From assembly GCA_036924835.1 (NCBI GenBank), contig JBAGRR010000001.1:4913001-4977000 (forward strand): 64,000 nucleotides of DNA, given 5' to 3'. The position numbers were made by a program, and so were the translations under genes. The notes beneath the pieces are model-generated. The model was not told the origin of the DNA and did not search any database. It saw nothing but the letters and a program-made list of their open reading frames with translations. Numbering within the stretch: the first letter of the stretch is position 1; each line of letters opens with the position of its first letter. Positions 18,253 through 27,185 of this stretch are shown piece after piece. Source of the DNA: Nitrobacteraceae bacterium AZCC 1564 (GTDB lineage Bacteria; Pseudomonadota; Alphaproteobacteria; Rhizobiales; Xanthobacteraceae).

Positions 18253-19815
18253 GTGGAGTTGGCGATGACCTCTCGTTGGATCGCGCTCGCACTTGGTGTT
18301 GTGCTTGCAGGCTCCGCTGGTGCGGCGCCTGGAGATAGGGTGGACGTTGTGCGCGACCTTGCCGGCCGTGTCGGGCCGGTTGTCGGCGCAGCGTTGGCTT
18401 GCCCGGACATCGCCCGGCCCCGCATACGGGCGATCGTCAATAAATTCGCGACTGTCGTCAGGGAAGCCTCATCCAACGAGGCTGAGCGCACCGATCTCAC
18501 CCAGCAGCTTGATCGCACTGTCGCGGACGGCCGCAATGCGGTCACCACAGGGCAAATGGATTGCGGATCGGCGGACCGCCAGCTCGCCGATCTCGAACGC
18601 TCGATCGCGGGACCCATTTCGCCGCCTGGTGCAACTGCGCAGGCTGCCACCACTCCACCCTTCGCAGCAGCCGCGCTGGCGGCAACCGGCCCCGCGGTTC
18701 GCGGTGTGACCGATCGCGAAATCCGGTTCGGAATCTCCGCTCCATTCTCCGGCCCCGCCAAGGAGCTTGGACGTCAAATGAAACTCGGGATCGACACTGT
18801 TTTCAACCGGGTCAACGACGCAGGAGGCGTGGACGGCCGGATGCTCCGGCTCATCGCGGCTGATGACGGCTACGAGCCGACGCGAACCGCGGAAACGATG
18901 AAGCAGCTCTACGACAAAGACCAGGTCTTCGGTGTCATCGGAAACGTCGGGACACCCACCGCGGCTGTCGCCGTGCCGTTCTCACTCGAGCGAAAGCTGT
19001 TGTTCTTCGGCGCTTTCTCAGGTGCGAATGTCCTGCGGCGCGATCCCCCTGACCGTTATGTCTTTAACTATCGTGCGAGCTATGCGGAGGAAACCGATGC
19101 CGTCGTGCGCTACCTGGTGAAGGTGCGCCGGATACAGCCCAGGCAGATCGCCGTTTTCGCCCAGCAGGATGCGTATGGCGATTCAGGATTCGCCGGCGTC
19201 GCCAAGGCCATGCGTGCGCTCAGTCCACGTGACAGCACGGTTCTGCGGCTCAACTACAAGCGCAACACCGTGGATGTGGACGATGCGATCAATCAACTGA
19301 AAGCGCAAAAGACACCCATCAAAGCGGTCGTCATGGTGGCAACCTATCGGGCTGCCGCGAAATTTATCGAAAAGACGCACAGCCTCTATCCGGGGTTGAT
19401 CTACACCAACGTATCGTTCGTCGGCAGCACCGCGCTTGCGGATGAATTGATGCTGCTCGGACCGCGCTACGCGAGCGGCGTCATCGTGACGCAAGTGGTG
19501 CCGGCGGTGTCCGGTTATTCGACAGCAATTCTCGAATACAAGTCCGCCCTCGCCAAGTATTTCCCGGGCGAGGCGCCGGACTATGTGTCACTCGAGGGCT
19601 ACGTCGCGGCAAACCTTCTGGTGCAGGCTCTCAAGAGTGCCGGGCCTCAACTCGATACTGAGAAGCTGATCGAGACTCTGGAGAACATGAGAAATGTCGA
19701 TATGGGTCTTGGGACACCTCTCAACTTCGGTCGTGCCGAGCATCAAGCCTCTCACAAGGTCTGGGGTACGGCGCTCGATGAAACCGGCAAGTACCAGGCC
19801 ATCGAGCTGGAGTAG
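18253..19815 (+). CDS. branched-chain amino acid-type ABC substrate-binding protein with N-terminal extension
   Basis: A 520-residue periplasmic protein. The GTG at 18253 and the ATG at 18265 are both possible starts; either gives a signal peptide ending GSAGAA near 25. Residues ~150-520 are a Peripla_BP_6 (LivJ/LivK-like) domain: ISAPFSGPAKELGRQMKLGI, FNRVNDAGGVDGRMLRL and VFGVIGNVGTPTAAVAVPF are diagnostic. Between them is an extra ~120-residue helical segment with two cysteines (C50 and C104) that ordinary LivJ proteins lack. No permease or ATPase gene is adjacent, so it may feed a remote transporter or act as a sensor. The ligand is unknown. Confidence 0.85.
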   Translation: MELAMTSRWIALALGVVLAGSAGAAPGDRVDVVRDLAGRVGPVVGAALACPDIARPRIRAIVNKFATVVREASSNEAERTDLTQQLDRTVADGRNAVTTGQMDCGSADRQLADLERSIAGPISPPGATAQAATTPPFAAAALAATGPAVRGVTDREIRFGISAPFSGPAKELGRQMKLGIDTVFNRVNDAGGVDGRMLRLIAADDGYEPTRTAETMKQLYDKDQVFGVIGNVGTPTAAVAVPFSLERKLLFFGAFSGANVLRRDPPDRYVFNYRASYAEETDAVVRYLVKVRRIQPRQIAVFAQQDAYGDSGFAGVAKAMRALSPRDSTVLRLNYKRNTVDVDDAINQLKAQKTPIKAVVMVATYRAAAKFIEKTHSLYPGLIYTNVSFVGSTALADELMLLGPRYASGVIVTQVVPAVSGYSTAILEYKSALAKYFPGEAPDYVSLEGYVAANLLVQALKSAGPQLDTEKLIETLENMRNVDMGLGTPLNFGRAEHQASHKVWGTALDETGKYQAIELE

Positions 19816-19853
19816 TCTTCGAGATCACCTCGCATCTCCGCCGCTGACAGGTC

Positions 19854-19879
19854 GCCCGGCGACAGCGTGGCCGCCGGGC
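19854..19879. terminator. GC-rich hairpin between convergent genes
   Basis: GCCCGGCG pairs with CGCCGGGC around a 10-nt loop, and CTTTTT follows about 10 nt later on the plus strand. It lies just after the binding-protein gene and before the end of the minus-strand methyltransferase. Confidence 0.6.
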
Positions 19880-19895
19880 ATAGCGGTACTTTTTG

Positions 19896-20726
19896 CTAAG
19901 CCGCTTTGGTGACGACCACCTCGAGATATTCGCTCGGGACGACGGCTGTGCCGTCCTTGGCGACATTGAACCTGTCGATTAATGTCCGCAAATCCGCGTC
20001 GAGGCTGGCCTGCCTCTCGGTATCGAGTGCGGCAAAGGTTTTCAGCACCGGGCCATAGTAAGTGCGGAAGACTTCAATCCAATGGTCGGGCGAACGGTAG
20101 CGCAACATGAAGTAACGGCTTGCGGCCTGCACTGAGCCGTGATGCCGGAAAAGAATCTCGAGATGAACGCGGCTGCCCCACAGGGCTGGCGATTTCGTGC
20201 CCGGTGCAGGCGCAATGTATTTACCGAAGAGCTTGAACACCTGGCCGATGAAGCTGTCCGGCGTCCAGTTCGCGAGCCCGATTTTGCCGCCCGGCTTGCA
20301 AACCCTGATCAGCTCTTTCGCGGCCCGCTCCTGACTGGGCGTGAACATCACGCCAAAGGTCGAAAGCACGACGTCGAAGCTTGCGTCAGCGAAAGGCAGG
20401 TTCTCCGCATCGGCCTCCTGAAAGGTGATCGGCAAACGTTCGGCGTGGGCGCGTGCACGCCCGCGATCGAGCAGGGCGCCGACATAGTCGGTGGACACCA
20501 CGTCCGCGAAGCGGCGCGCAGCGGCGAGCGATGCATTGCCGTTGCCGGCCGCGACATCCAGGACGCGATGGTTGCTGCGCAGGTCAACCGCCTCGCACAG
20601 ATTTTCTCCGACGATCTGCAATGTCGTGCCGATAACCGCATAGTCGCCCGAGCTCCACGCCGCGTGTTGTTTCGACTTCACGGCCGCAACGTCCGGCGTT
20701 GCCATCACAGGCGTCTGGATATTCAT
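19896..20726 (-). CDS. class I SAM-dependent methyltransferase (UbiE-like)
   Basis: A 276-residue methyltransferase with motif I RVLDVAAGNGNASLA at about residues 54-68, an acidic residue after strand 2 (VVSTDYVGALLD), PFADASFDVVLSTFGVMF as motif IV and GGKIGLANWTPDSF as motif VI. This pattern is shared by many UbiE/Methyltransf_11 proteins acting on small molecules. The substrate is unknown. GGAGGA lies upstream of the ATG. A small DUF4242 gene lies about 60 bp further upstream on the same strand, so the two may be co-transcribed. Confidence 0.85.
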   Translation of the reverse strand: MNIQTPVMATPDVAAVKSKQHAAWSSGDYAVIGTTLQIVGENLCEAVDLRSNHRVLDVAAGNGNASLAAARRFADVVSTDYVGALLDRGRARAHAERLPITFQEADAENLPFADASFDVVLSTFGVMFTPSQERAAKELIRVCKPGGKIGLANWTPDSFIGQVFKLFGKYIAPAPGTKSPALWGSRVHLEILFRHHGSVQAASRYFMLRYRSPDHWIEVFRTYYGPVLKTFAALDTERQASLDADLRTLIDRFNVAKDGTAVVPSEYLEVVVTKAA

Positions 20727-20788
20727 GGTCTCCTCCTATGATTTGCTGATTTAAATGTGGGCGGGGCTGTTAAAGGTGTTGCCTCCAA

Positions 20789-21103
20789 TCAGACTGAGGA
20801 CAGGACTGGTTGCACTTGTTGTATAGGATCGTCATGGACGACGACTGTCGCCGCGACCTTGTAGAACTCCTCGCCAGGCATCCCGGCGCGCCGCCCATGC
20901 TCGCGAATGGAATCGCCGTCACGCGCCTCGTAAATGCAGAACGTGCCAAATCGGCCATCGGATTCGTGGATGATGTAGCTGCGGATCCGGCGCATGCGAT
21001 GTGACATGAGGCCGTTTGCGATACGCGCCGACATTGCGTCTGCTGCTTCGAATTCATCGAGATCTGCCCAGGCGCTCGGGCGGCGGATGACGTAGAGGTC
21101 CAT
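20789..21103 (-). CDS. DUF4242 domain protein
   Basis: A 104-residue protein. The start at 21103 is preferred over much longer upstream frames because it has AAGGAGATCGCC directly before the ATG and gives the family N-terminus MDLYVIRRPSAW. FGTFCIYEARDGDSIREHG and AGMPGEEFYKVAATVVVHDD match DUF4242, a ferredoxin-like alpha-beta fold whose role is not established, although some members are annotated as nickel-binding. It may be co-transcribed with the methyltransferase downstream. Confidence 0.85.
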   Translation of the reverse strand: MDLYVIRRPSAWADLDEFEAADAMSARIANGLMSHRMRRIRSYIIHESDGRFGTFCIYEARDGDSIREHGRRAGMPGEEFYKVAATVVVHDDPIQQVQPVLSSV

Positions 21104-21141
21104 GGCGATCTCCTTTTCAAAGCGTCGTTGTGGATGTTCGA

Positions 21142-21480
21142 TCAGACCTTGAGCATGCAAGCCTTGCGTCTGGTGGCTGTCATTGGACGAGCTGTGTTGG
21201 GCGTAGCTCTGCTGGGCGCGGCAGGTTTGGCGTGATCTGCCTGCTGAGCGACGACTGCGTTGGCTTTGATGGCATCGCCGAGGATTGCCTCGCCAAGGCC
21301 GAGGGCGCTCGCCTTCACCGCACGCGTCATCGATTTCGCAGCGATCATTGCGGTTCCAAGTGCGGTGTTGTCGGCGCGCGCCGCGACAACGAGAGAATGA
21401 GCGGCAAACACGGACCCCGACACTGCGAAGGTCATAAGAACAGCAATCGTCGCAATTCTCCGTCGCATCATCATGTTCAA
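21142..21480 (-). CDS. small Ala-rich secreted protein
   Basis: A 112-residue protein with a cleavable signal peptide (RRRIATIAVLMTFAVSGSVF, then AAH) and a mature part of about 85 residues that is rich in Ala, Lys and Thr. A single cysteine is four residues from the end. No family is recognised. It lies 39 bp upstream of the DUF4242 gene on the same strand and is divergent from the winged-helix regulator at 21633, with about 150 bp between. Confidence 0.5.
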   Translation of the reverse strand: MNMMMRRRIATIAVLMTFAVSGSVFAAHSLVVAARADNTALGTAMIAAKSMTRAVKASALGLGEAILGDAIKANAVVAQQADHAKPAAPSRATPNTARPMTATRRKACMLKV

Positions 21481-21632
21481 TCCATTGAAAATGCTGAGGC
21501 TTTGGCGTCATCTCGCCGCATTGCCGTTCGCGGTCTTGAAAGTGGTATAGTCGCAACCATACATGGCGTCCTTACGCGGTTCTGATCATTTCCTGAATTT
21601 TCATTGATCCCGGCGGCAGATAGGTACGTTCG

Positions 21633-23384
21633 GTGACGCTGAAATTTGGCCCGTTTGAATTGGACGAACCGAGGCGCGCTTTGCTTCTGCAAGGTCGCGA
21701 GCTGTCGCTGCAGCCCCGCATTTTCGATCTGCTGATCTACCTGATCAACGCGCGCACACGCGTCGTCTCGAAAGACGAACTTCTCGATGCCGTCTGGGGC
21801 GGCGTCACCGTCACCGACAACTCACTGCAGAGAGCCATCAGCACGCTGCGCACGATTCTGCGCGAGGGCGGAATGGAGAGCGCGGTGCGAAACTTTCCCC
21901 GCAATGGCTATCGCTTCTGTGTCGAGCTCGACGAGCGGACACCATCTCCGCAGAGCGAGCTCGCGCCGGATGCGTCTTCGTTAAGTGCGGCGCGGCAAGC
22001 GGCAGCGGAGCGACGTTGGCAGGATGCCGTTGCGCAGTATGAGCAGGCCGACGGTGAAGCTTCTCTCACGGGTGAAGATCTGGATCGTTGGTCGCTCGCG
22101 CTGCAATGTGTGGGCAAGCCATCGGATGCGATCCCGTTACTCGTCCGTGCGGTTGCCGAACACACGAAAGCCGGCCGCCCGGATTTGGCTGCGACCAGCG
22201 CGGTGACGCTGTCGACGATACATGGCGAGCGCGGCGAGATGGCGGTTTCCAAAGGATGGCTCGCGCGCGGACAGGATCTCGCCGCTGACGCACCGGACTG
22301 CCGGGCGATCGGACAAATTCTCTGGATGGAATCGCGCATCGCGGCAGTCGAGGCGCATCCGCACGAAGCGTTGCGCAAGGCTGACGCGGCCTACAAATTC
22401 GGGCGCGACCACGGCTATATCGAAATCGAATCCTTAGGGCTGATGTACCGCGGATTCTTTCAACTGAGCTTGGGTGACACCGATAGCGGCCTGGCCGACC
22501 AGGACCACGCTGCGGCGCTGGCGCTGTCGCGGAATATAGATCCGCTCACTGGCGGCACACTCTACTGCAACATTCTTTGGGCGTGCAGAACGTTCGGCGA
22601 TTGGGCGCGGGCGAACCAGTGGACGCTGGGCTATCAGCAATTCTGTTCGAAAAGCAGAATGGAATTCGCCGGATCGTGCCAGCTACATCGCGCCGAAGTG
22701 TTGGGCATTCAGGGGACCTTGGCTGACGCTGTCGAACACATCAGTGATGCGTTGAGCAGATTGACGGGCGATGCGCCGTGGGCGGTGGGTGATGCTTATC
22801 GTGTGCTCGGTGATATCCGATCCGCCATGGGCGACGAAGATGAAGCGCTCGTAGCATATGAGCGATCCTACGCGCTCGGTTGGGACCCGCAGCCCGGCCA
22901 TGCGATGCTGCTTCTCGAGCGAGGACACTTCGACGCGGCCTATCTGAGCCTTGAGCGAAGCCTGATCGGGGAGAGCTGGTGGACATTGCAGCGTCAGGGG
23001 ATTCTGTTGGGGCATCTCGCGGTCGTGGCGGCCCGTTCGGGAAAGCACGAACGAGCGCGAGCGATCGTCGACGACTTGACCGGCCAGGCCCATCGCTGGC
23101 CGATGGCGTCGATCCGCGCACTCACCAATGAGGCGTGCGGGTACCTCGAATACAAGAGAGATCCGAAGAAGGCGCTGGATTATTTCCACCTCTCGCGTCA
23201 GCTCTGGACCAGTGTCGACTCCCACATCAACGCCACGCGTCTTCGATTGCGGTTGGCAGAGCTCCAGCTTCGCTTAGGCGACAAGACGGGCGCCGCGCAC
23301 GAGATCCGCGCTGCTATGGCCGCGGCGAAGGAGCATGGCGCGAAGAAATTGCTGAAGCAGGCCTCGGCCCTGTTGGCCGCTTAA
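21633..23384 (+). CDS. OmpR/CadC-type winged-helix regulator with TPR-like region
   Basis: A 583-residue regulator starting at GTG. Residues 1-100 are a Trans_reg_C winged helix (KFGPFELDEPRRALLLQGRE, RIFDLLIYLINARTRVVSKD, ELLDAVWGGVTVTDNSLQRA, NFPRNGYRF). The remaining ~470 residues are helical repeats resembling tetratricopeptide repeats (AEAL/A-x-x-Y spacing, for example DEDEALVAYERSYALGW and RGHFDAAYLSLERSL). There is no membrane segment, unlike CadC, and no receiver domain. This architecture occurs in many rhizobial regulators of unknown signal. It is divergent from the small secreted protein upstream, a possible target. Confidence 0.85.
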   Translation: MTLKFGPFELDEPRRALLLQGRELSLQPRIFDLLIYLINARTRVVSKDELLDAVWGGVTVTDNSLQRAISTLRTILREGGMESAVRNFPRNGYRFCVELDERTPSPQSELAPDASSLSAARQAAAERRWQDAVAQYEQADGEASLTGEDLDRWSLALQCVGKPSDAIPLLVRAVAEHTKAGRPDLAATSAVTLSTIHGERGEMAVSKGWLARGQDLAADAPDCRAIGQILWMESRIAAVEAHPHEALRKADAAYKFGRDHGYIEIESLGLMYRGFFQLSLGDTDSGLADQDHAAALALSRNIDPLTGGTLYCNILWACRTFGDWARANQWTLGYQQFCSKSRMEFAGSCQLHRAEVLGIQGTLADAVEHISDALSRLTGDAPWAVGDAYRVLGDIRSAMGDEDEALVAYERSYALGWDPQPGHAMLLLERGHFDAAYLSLERSLIGESWWTLQRQGILLGHLAVVAARSGKHERARAIVDDLTGQAHRWPMASIRALTNEACGYLEYKRDPKKALDYFHLSRQLWTSVDSHINATRLRLRLAELQLRLGDKTGAAHEIRAAMAAAKEHGAKKLLKQASALLAA

Positions 23385-23428
23385 TGCGTCGCCCCGAGAT
23401 GGCCAGCGCCGGCCGCGTTGCCCAGTTC

Positions 23429-24082
23429 TTATTTCATCTCCACCAGCGTGCCGGGAAATGTCGACACATCGCGGTAGTAAGTGCCGAACTGTGCCAACCG
23501 GCTCAGCATCGACAGATGCTTCGGCGCGCTAAGCTTCTCGACATGTTTGATGTCCGCGATGCCGCCCAGCGCCAGAGCAGGGACGAAGCCGTAGATTTCT
23601 GCCTCATTGATCGGGCCGAACTTTTTCAGGCAGACGGAGAGAAGTTCGTAATGATCTCCCATGACCTTATCAGGAATAGTCACCGTGAGATTGAGCTCAC
23701 GATCCGTGTCGCTTAATTCCTCGACGGGCTCGTTCGGGAAGTAGATCATCGCTTTCAGGAAATCGATATTGGCGTGTCCAAACTTGCGATGCCAGACGCG
23801 CATGTGGCCGAACGCCGTGATGCTGTAGGGCACGACGTCCTCAGGCTGAATGAAGGGATTTCCTTTGAGGAGATCTTCCAGCACGCCGATGTAAGCCGCC
23901 GGATCGACGAACTGGAGAGAGTTGTTCGCCCAATTGGAAACACCGAATTTGCGCCAGAGATAATCGAGCGATTGAGGCACACGATCCTGATAGGGCGTAG
24001 GATCGAAGTGGCGCAAAGTGACAGGCTTGGCCTGGTCTGCCAGGTACGCGATCTCTTCCACAAACTCGTCATCCAGCACCAT
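23429..24082 (-). CDS. GAD-like / DUF1851 protein, Tdi1-like T6SS immunity family
   Basis: A 217-residue protein from the ATG at 24082; the frame remains open for 70 more codons upstream without family resemblance. The N-terminal half has the GAD-like pattern (PQSLDYLWRKFG, WANNSLQFVDPAAYIGVLED), and the C-terminal half the DUF1851 pattern (YSITAFGHMRVWHRKFGHAN). This two-domain layout is that of Tdi1, the immunity protein that neutralises the DNase effector Tde1 in Agrobacterium. No effector, VgrG, Hcp or other T6SS gene is visible within the window, so this looks like an orphan immunity gene. The family assignment is from pattern memory and should be checked with a profile search. Confidence 0.65.
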   Translation of the reverse strand: MVLDDEFVEEIAYLADQAKPVTLRHFDPTPYQDRVPQSLDYLWRKFGVSNWANNSLQFVDPAAYIGVLEDLLKGNPFIQPEDVVPYSITAFGHMRVWHRKFGHANIDFLKAMIYFPNEPVEELSDTDRELNLTVTIPDKVMGDHYELLSVCLKKFGPINEAEIYGFVPALALGGIADIKHVEKLSAPKHLSMLSRLAQFGTYYRDVSTFPGTLVEMK

Positions 24083-24300
24083 AAGGGACTGCCTTTCGTA
24101 AAGTTTGGGGGAATATGCCTTTGGGTAAACTGTGCTTATGAACCTGAAATGACCTATGTTGCAAAGCGGAACATGCCGGGCCGCAAAAACGCCTTCAAAA
24201 TGGCTGACTGATCGCAGCTTAATTTGTATCGTGGAATCCAGCCCCGCGTTTGCGGGGTCGCCTACAGTTTGGGGAACCTCCAGCAAGGGCATTTATTCCG

Positions 24301-26409
24301 ATGCTTCTCGCACGCCGGTTGACTGTTGCTGCGACGGCAGGATCGCTGATCGCAGGTGGTTTCATTCTGCTGTTTTCAAAAGAGAAAGCCTTTGCCCAGG
24401 CGCCGCCAGCACATCAGGCGCCGCCAGCACATCAGGCGCCGCCAGCGCTCCAAATGGCAACGGCAGTGCAGGCGCAGCCCAGCATCTGCAAGGACGCGCC
24501 CGAGCTGACGGTGCTGCCGTCGCCCCTGTCACCATGGAAGGGCGCGCCGCTCCGCGTCATGGTCGTGAGCGAAAAGCCGATGGAAGGCGCGCTGTCACTG
24601 ATCGCGCCCGATGGCAGCATTGCTGCGAAATCAACCAGCCGGCAGGGCGGGCCGCCTTATGCGTGGATCGCCGAGGTCGCGACGCCAGCGCCAGGCACAT
24701 GGCACGCGACGCTCGCGCTCCATCAGGGCCCTGCGGGCTGCCGCGCCATCACCCACGATATTACCGTAGCTGCGAAAAAGCCCGCGGGCGTGCCGACGAC
24801 CCAGGACAGTTTCTGGAAGGTGCGCGGCACCTGGAACGCGACCACGGAGACTTTATTTTCCGCGTGGATCGAGAAGCTGTTCGATGCACCGCCGGATCAG
24901 GACCTGTCTTGGAAGGTGTGGCACGAAGTGCTGCACGACAAGTCGCGCAATTTCCTGTTCAACTATCTCGGCCGCGGTGAAGACGATGCCAAGAGCGGCC
25001 TTAAGCCGGACTGCGCCGACTTCGTCTATTTCCTGCGCGCCTATTTCGCTTACAAGATGGGCCTGCCATTCGGCTATTCGAACTGCTCGCGCGGGGCCGG
25101 CGGCAGGCCGCCGAAGTGCTACCAGTGGTTCGACATCGAACATCCCGAACTGACGCGTCCACCTGCGCCGCCTGAGCAGCAGGACATCATGGCCTCCCAG
25201 ACACCCGGCGCACCGCTGGCTTCGCCCGCACCGGCGCAACGCAGGCCGGGCATTCTCGGCATCTTCGCCGGAGCGCAGCAACCGACCGAGCTGCCGCCGC
25301 TGCCGGACGTGGCGACGCCGCAAGCGCCAAAACCGCAACCGAAGCGTCCGTCGAACTTCAACGAATATCTGCGCGCCGTCGGCGACGTGGTGCATTCCGG
25401 CACCGTGCGCGTGGCGGGGAGAGACGACAACACCGACTTCTATCCCGTCGCGCTGACGGAGCAGTCGCTACGTCCGGGCACGGTGTATGCCGATCCTTAT
25501 GGTCACGTGCTGATGCTGGTGCATCGCGTGCCGGAGGTAGATGGCAAGCCCGGCGTCTTCCTCGCTGTCGATGCGGAGCCGGATGGTTCGATCACGCGTA
25601 AGCGGTTCTGGCGCGGCAACTTCCTGTTCGCGCATGATCCCGCGCTTGGCAACGCCGGCTTCAAGCACTTCCGCCCGGTGGTGCGCGAGAAGGGCGGCGG
25701 CTTACGGCGGCTGAGCAACGCCGAGATCGCGAAGAACGCAAGCTACGGCGATTTCTCGCTCGATCAGGCGAACATGAGCATGGAGGATTTCTACGATCGC
25801 ATGGACGACGTGATGTCGCCCGAGCCGCTCGATCCGGTGAAGGCGATGACGGATGCGATTGCAAGTCTGCACGAGCAGGTGAAGACGCGCGTGACGTCAG
25901 TCGAGAATGGACGGAAGTATCAGGAGAAGAAGCCTGGCGAGATTTCGATGCCGAACGGCCCTTCGATCTTCCAGACGTCGGGGCCGTGGGAGGATTACTC
26001 GACACCGGCGCGCGATTTCCGCCTGCTGATCGCGATCGATGTGGTGCGCGGCTTCCCCGATCACGTGGTGCGGCGTGCGTCGCGCTACACCATCCAGAGC
26101 AAGAGCGCCAAGGCCGAAGTCAGCCAGTTGCAGGACGTGCTCGCCTCTGAACTCGCCTCGCGCAAGATCTCCTACACTCGCAGCGATGGCTCGCAATGGA
26201 CGCTGTCGTTGAAGGACGTCCTCGACCGAATGCAGGATTTCGAGATGGCCTACAATCCGAACGACTGTGCTGAGCTGCGGTGGGGCGCGCCGGAAAACAG
26301 CCAAGAAGCCTCGACGTGCAAGCGGCGTGCGCCGCAGGCGCAGAAGGCGAAGATGTCGTCGGACTATCGCAACTGGTTCCGCGCGCGGCATTGGCCGACG
26401 AATACGTAA
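24301..26409 (+). CDS. large secreted protein with possible NlpC/P60-like catalytic core
   Basis: A 702-residue exported protein from ATG 24301, with a signal peptide ending near AFAQAPP. The leader is followed by three copies of a short Ala-Pro-Pro-Ala-His-Gln repeat. The core contains C238 in KPDCADFVYFLRAYF and, 164 residues later, H402 in YADPYGHVLMLVHRV. A Cys at the head of a helix and a Gly-His-Val strand are the arrangement of NlpC/P60 papain-like amidases; this is an inference. A Pro-rich segment (residues ~285-355) separates the two. The C-terminus ends SSDYRNWFRARHWP, and the DNA of this tail recurs twice in nearby non-coding sequence. No neighbour suggests a partner. Confidence 0.6.
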   Translation: MLLARRLTVAATAGSLIAGGFILLFSKEKAFAQAPPAHQAPPAHQAPPALQMATAVQAQPSICKDAPELTVLPSPLSPWKGAPLRVMVVSEKPMEGALSLIAPDGSIAAKSTSRQGGPPYAWIAEVATPAPGTWHATLALHQGPAGCRAITHDITVAAKKPAGVPTTQDSFWKVRGTWNATTETLFSAWIEKLFDAPPDQDLSWKVWHEVLHDKSRNFLFNYLGRGEDDAKSGLKPDCADFVYFLRAYFAYKMGLPFGYSNCSRGAGGRPPKCYQWFDIEHPELTRPPAPPEQQDIMASQTPGAPLASPAPAQRRPGILGIFAGAQQPTELPPLPDVATPQAPKPQPKRPSNFNEYLRAVGDVVHSGTVRVAGRDDNTDFYPVALTEQSLRPGTVYADPYGHVLMLVHRVPEVDGKPGVFLAVDAEPDGSITRKRFWRGNFLFAHDPALGNAGFKHFRPVVREKGGGLRRLSNAEIAKNASYGDFSLDQANMSMEDFYDRMDDVMSPEPLDPVKAMTDAIASLHEQVKTRVTSVENGRKYQEKKPGEISMPNGPSIFQTSGPWEDYSTPARDFRLLIAIDVVRGFPDHVVRRASRYTIQSKSAKAEVSQLQDVLASELASRKISYTRSDGSQWTLSLKDVLDRMQDFEMAYNPNDCAELRWGAPENSQEASTCKRRAPQAQKAKMSSDYRNWFRARHWPTNT
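24397..24450. repeat. 18-bp in-frame tandem repeat, two and a half units
   Basis: Two perfect 18-bp units (24397-24414 and 24415-24432) are followed by a partial third. They encode Gln-Ala-Pro-Pro-Ala-His repeats immediately after the signal peptide of the secreted protein. Confidence 0.85.
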
Positions 26410-26889
26410 AAGCGCTGCGCACGCGCCGTATGCCAATTCCTCAGCGCTGCGCTTTGCGGCGGTGGAGACAGCGGTACGCAATCCCATCGAGCATCTCAAT
26501 CCTCTGGCGGAGGCGACCTCCGTCAGACGGATGATGCTATGCGGTTTTGCGAAGCGCTAAAGTAGGGAGCGGGGGGTCGGGTCGTCCGTTGACGATCAAC
26601 TCCCAAAAGACTGGTGTTGGCTACTTGGCCCTTACCTGCGGCGACGAATCCACCAACGTCATCTATCTGCATCCTGCTGATCTATAACGGGCTTGCAACG
26701 ATCTACCTTCTCTATGTCGGGATCGGCGGGGGCGACAGGTATTCTGTTGTGGCCAGCGATCGCGCTCCATGCCATCTTCTCGGTCCTTCTCGGTCGTGCC
26801 TGGCGCACGATGAGGGAATTCCGGAGAGGAGAAGATTTTTCAAATTAATTGATCTTGAGAACTTTTCGAAGGTGAGAAGGAGCGCAGTC
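26410..26889. other. 480-bp intergenic region
   Basis: No gene is called. A frame open from 26614 runs into the small protein at 26890 but its first 92 codons have no signal-like start and no family. The segment 26820-26880 is AT-rich and may contain the promoter of the 26890 gene. No hairpin repeat was found. Confidence 0.5.
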
Positions 26890-27180
26890 ATGGGCAAACC
26901 GCTTGGGTCAATAGTGCTAGGTGCCGCAGCTGTGCTTTCCGGCACACCGGCGCAGACGCAACAGGGGACGGCCGCACAGATCGCGGCCGAGACGCCGCAA
27001 ACCATGCTCGCGGCGCAGATTCGCCTACAAGGCTTTACCTGCGACAAACCGCTTAGTGCAGTGAGGGACAAGAAACGATCGAAACCAGATCACGCGGTTT
27101 GGGTCCTCAGATGCAGCAACGCCAGCTACAGGATAAGCCGCGTTCCCGACATGGCCGCGAAGGTGGAGCCGCTGGAGTAA
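26890..27180 (+). CDS. small secreted protein of unknown function
   Basis: A 96-residue protein from ATG 26890, with GAAGGAG in the 15 bp upstream. The leader KPLGSIVLGAAAVLSGTPA is weakly hydrophobic. The conserved-looking core is AAQIRLQGFTCDKPL, then SKPDHAVWVLRCSNASYRI, with two cysteines likely to pair. Similar short proteins are frequent in Bradyrhizobium relatives with no known role. It is followed after 5 bp by the DUF2721 gene, suggesting an operon. Confidence 0.7.
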   Translation: MGKPLGSIVLGAAAVLSGTPAQTQQGTAAQIAAETPQTMLAAQIRLQGFTCDKPLSAVRDKKRSKPDHAVWVLRCSNASYRISRVPDMAAKVEPLE

Positions 27181-27185
27181 CTGAC

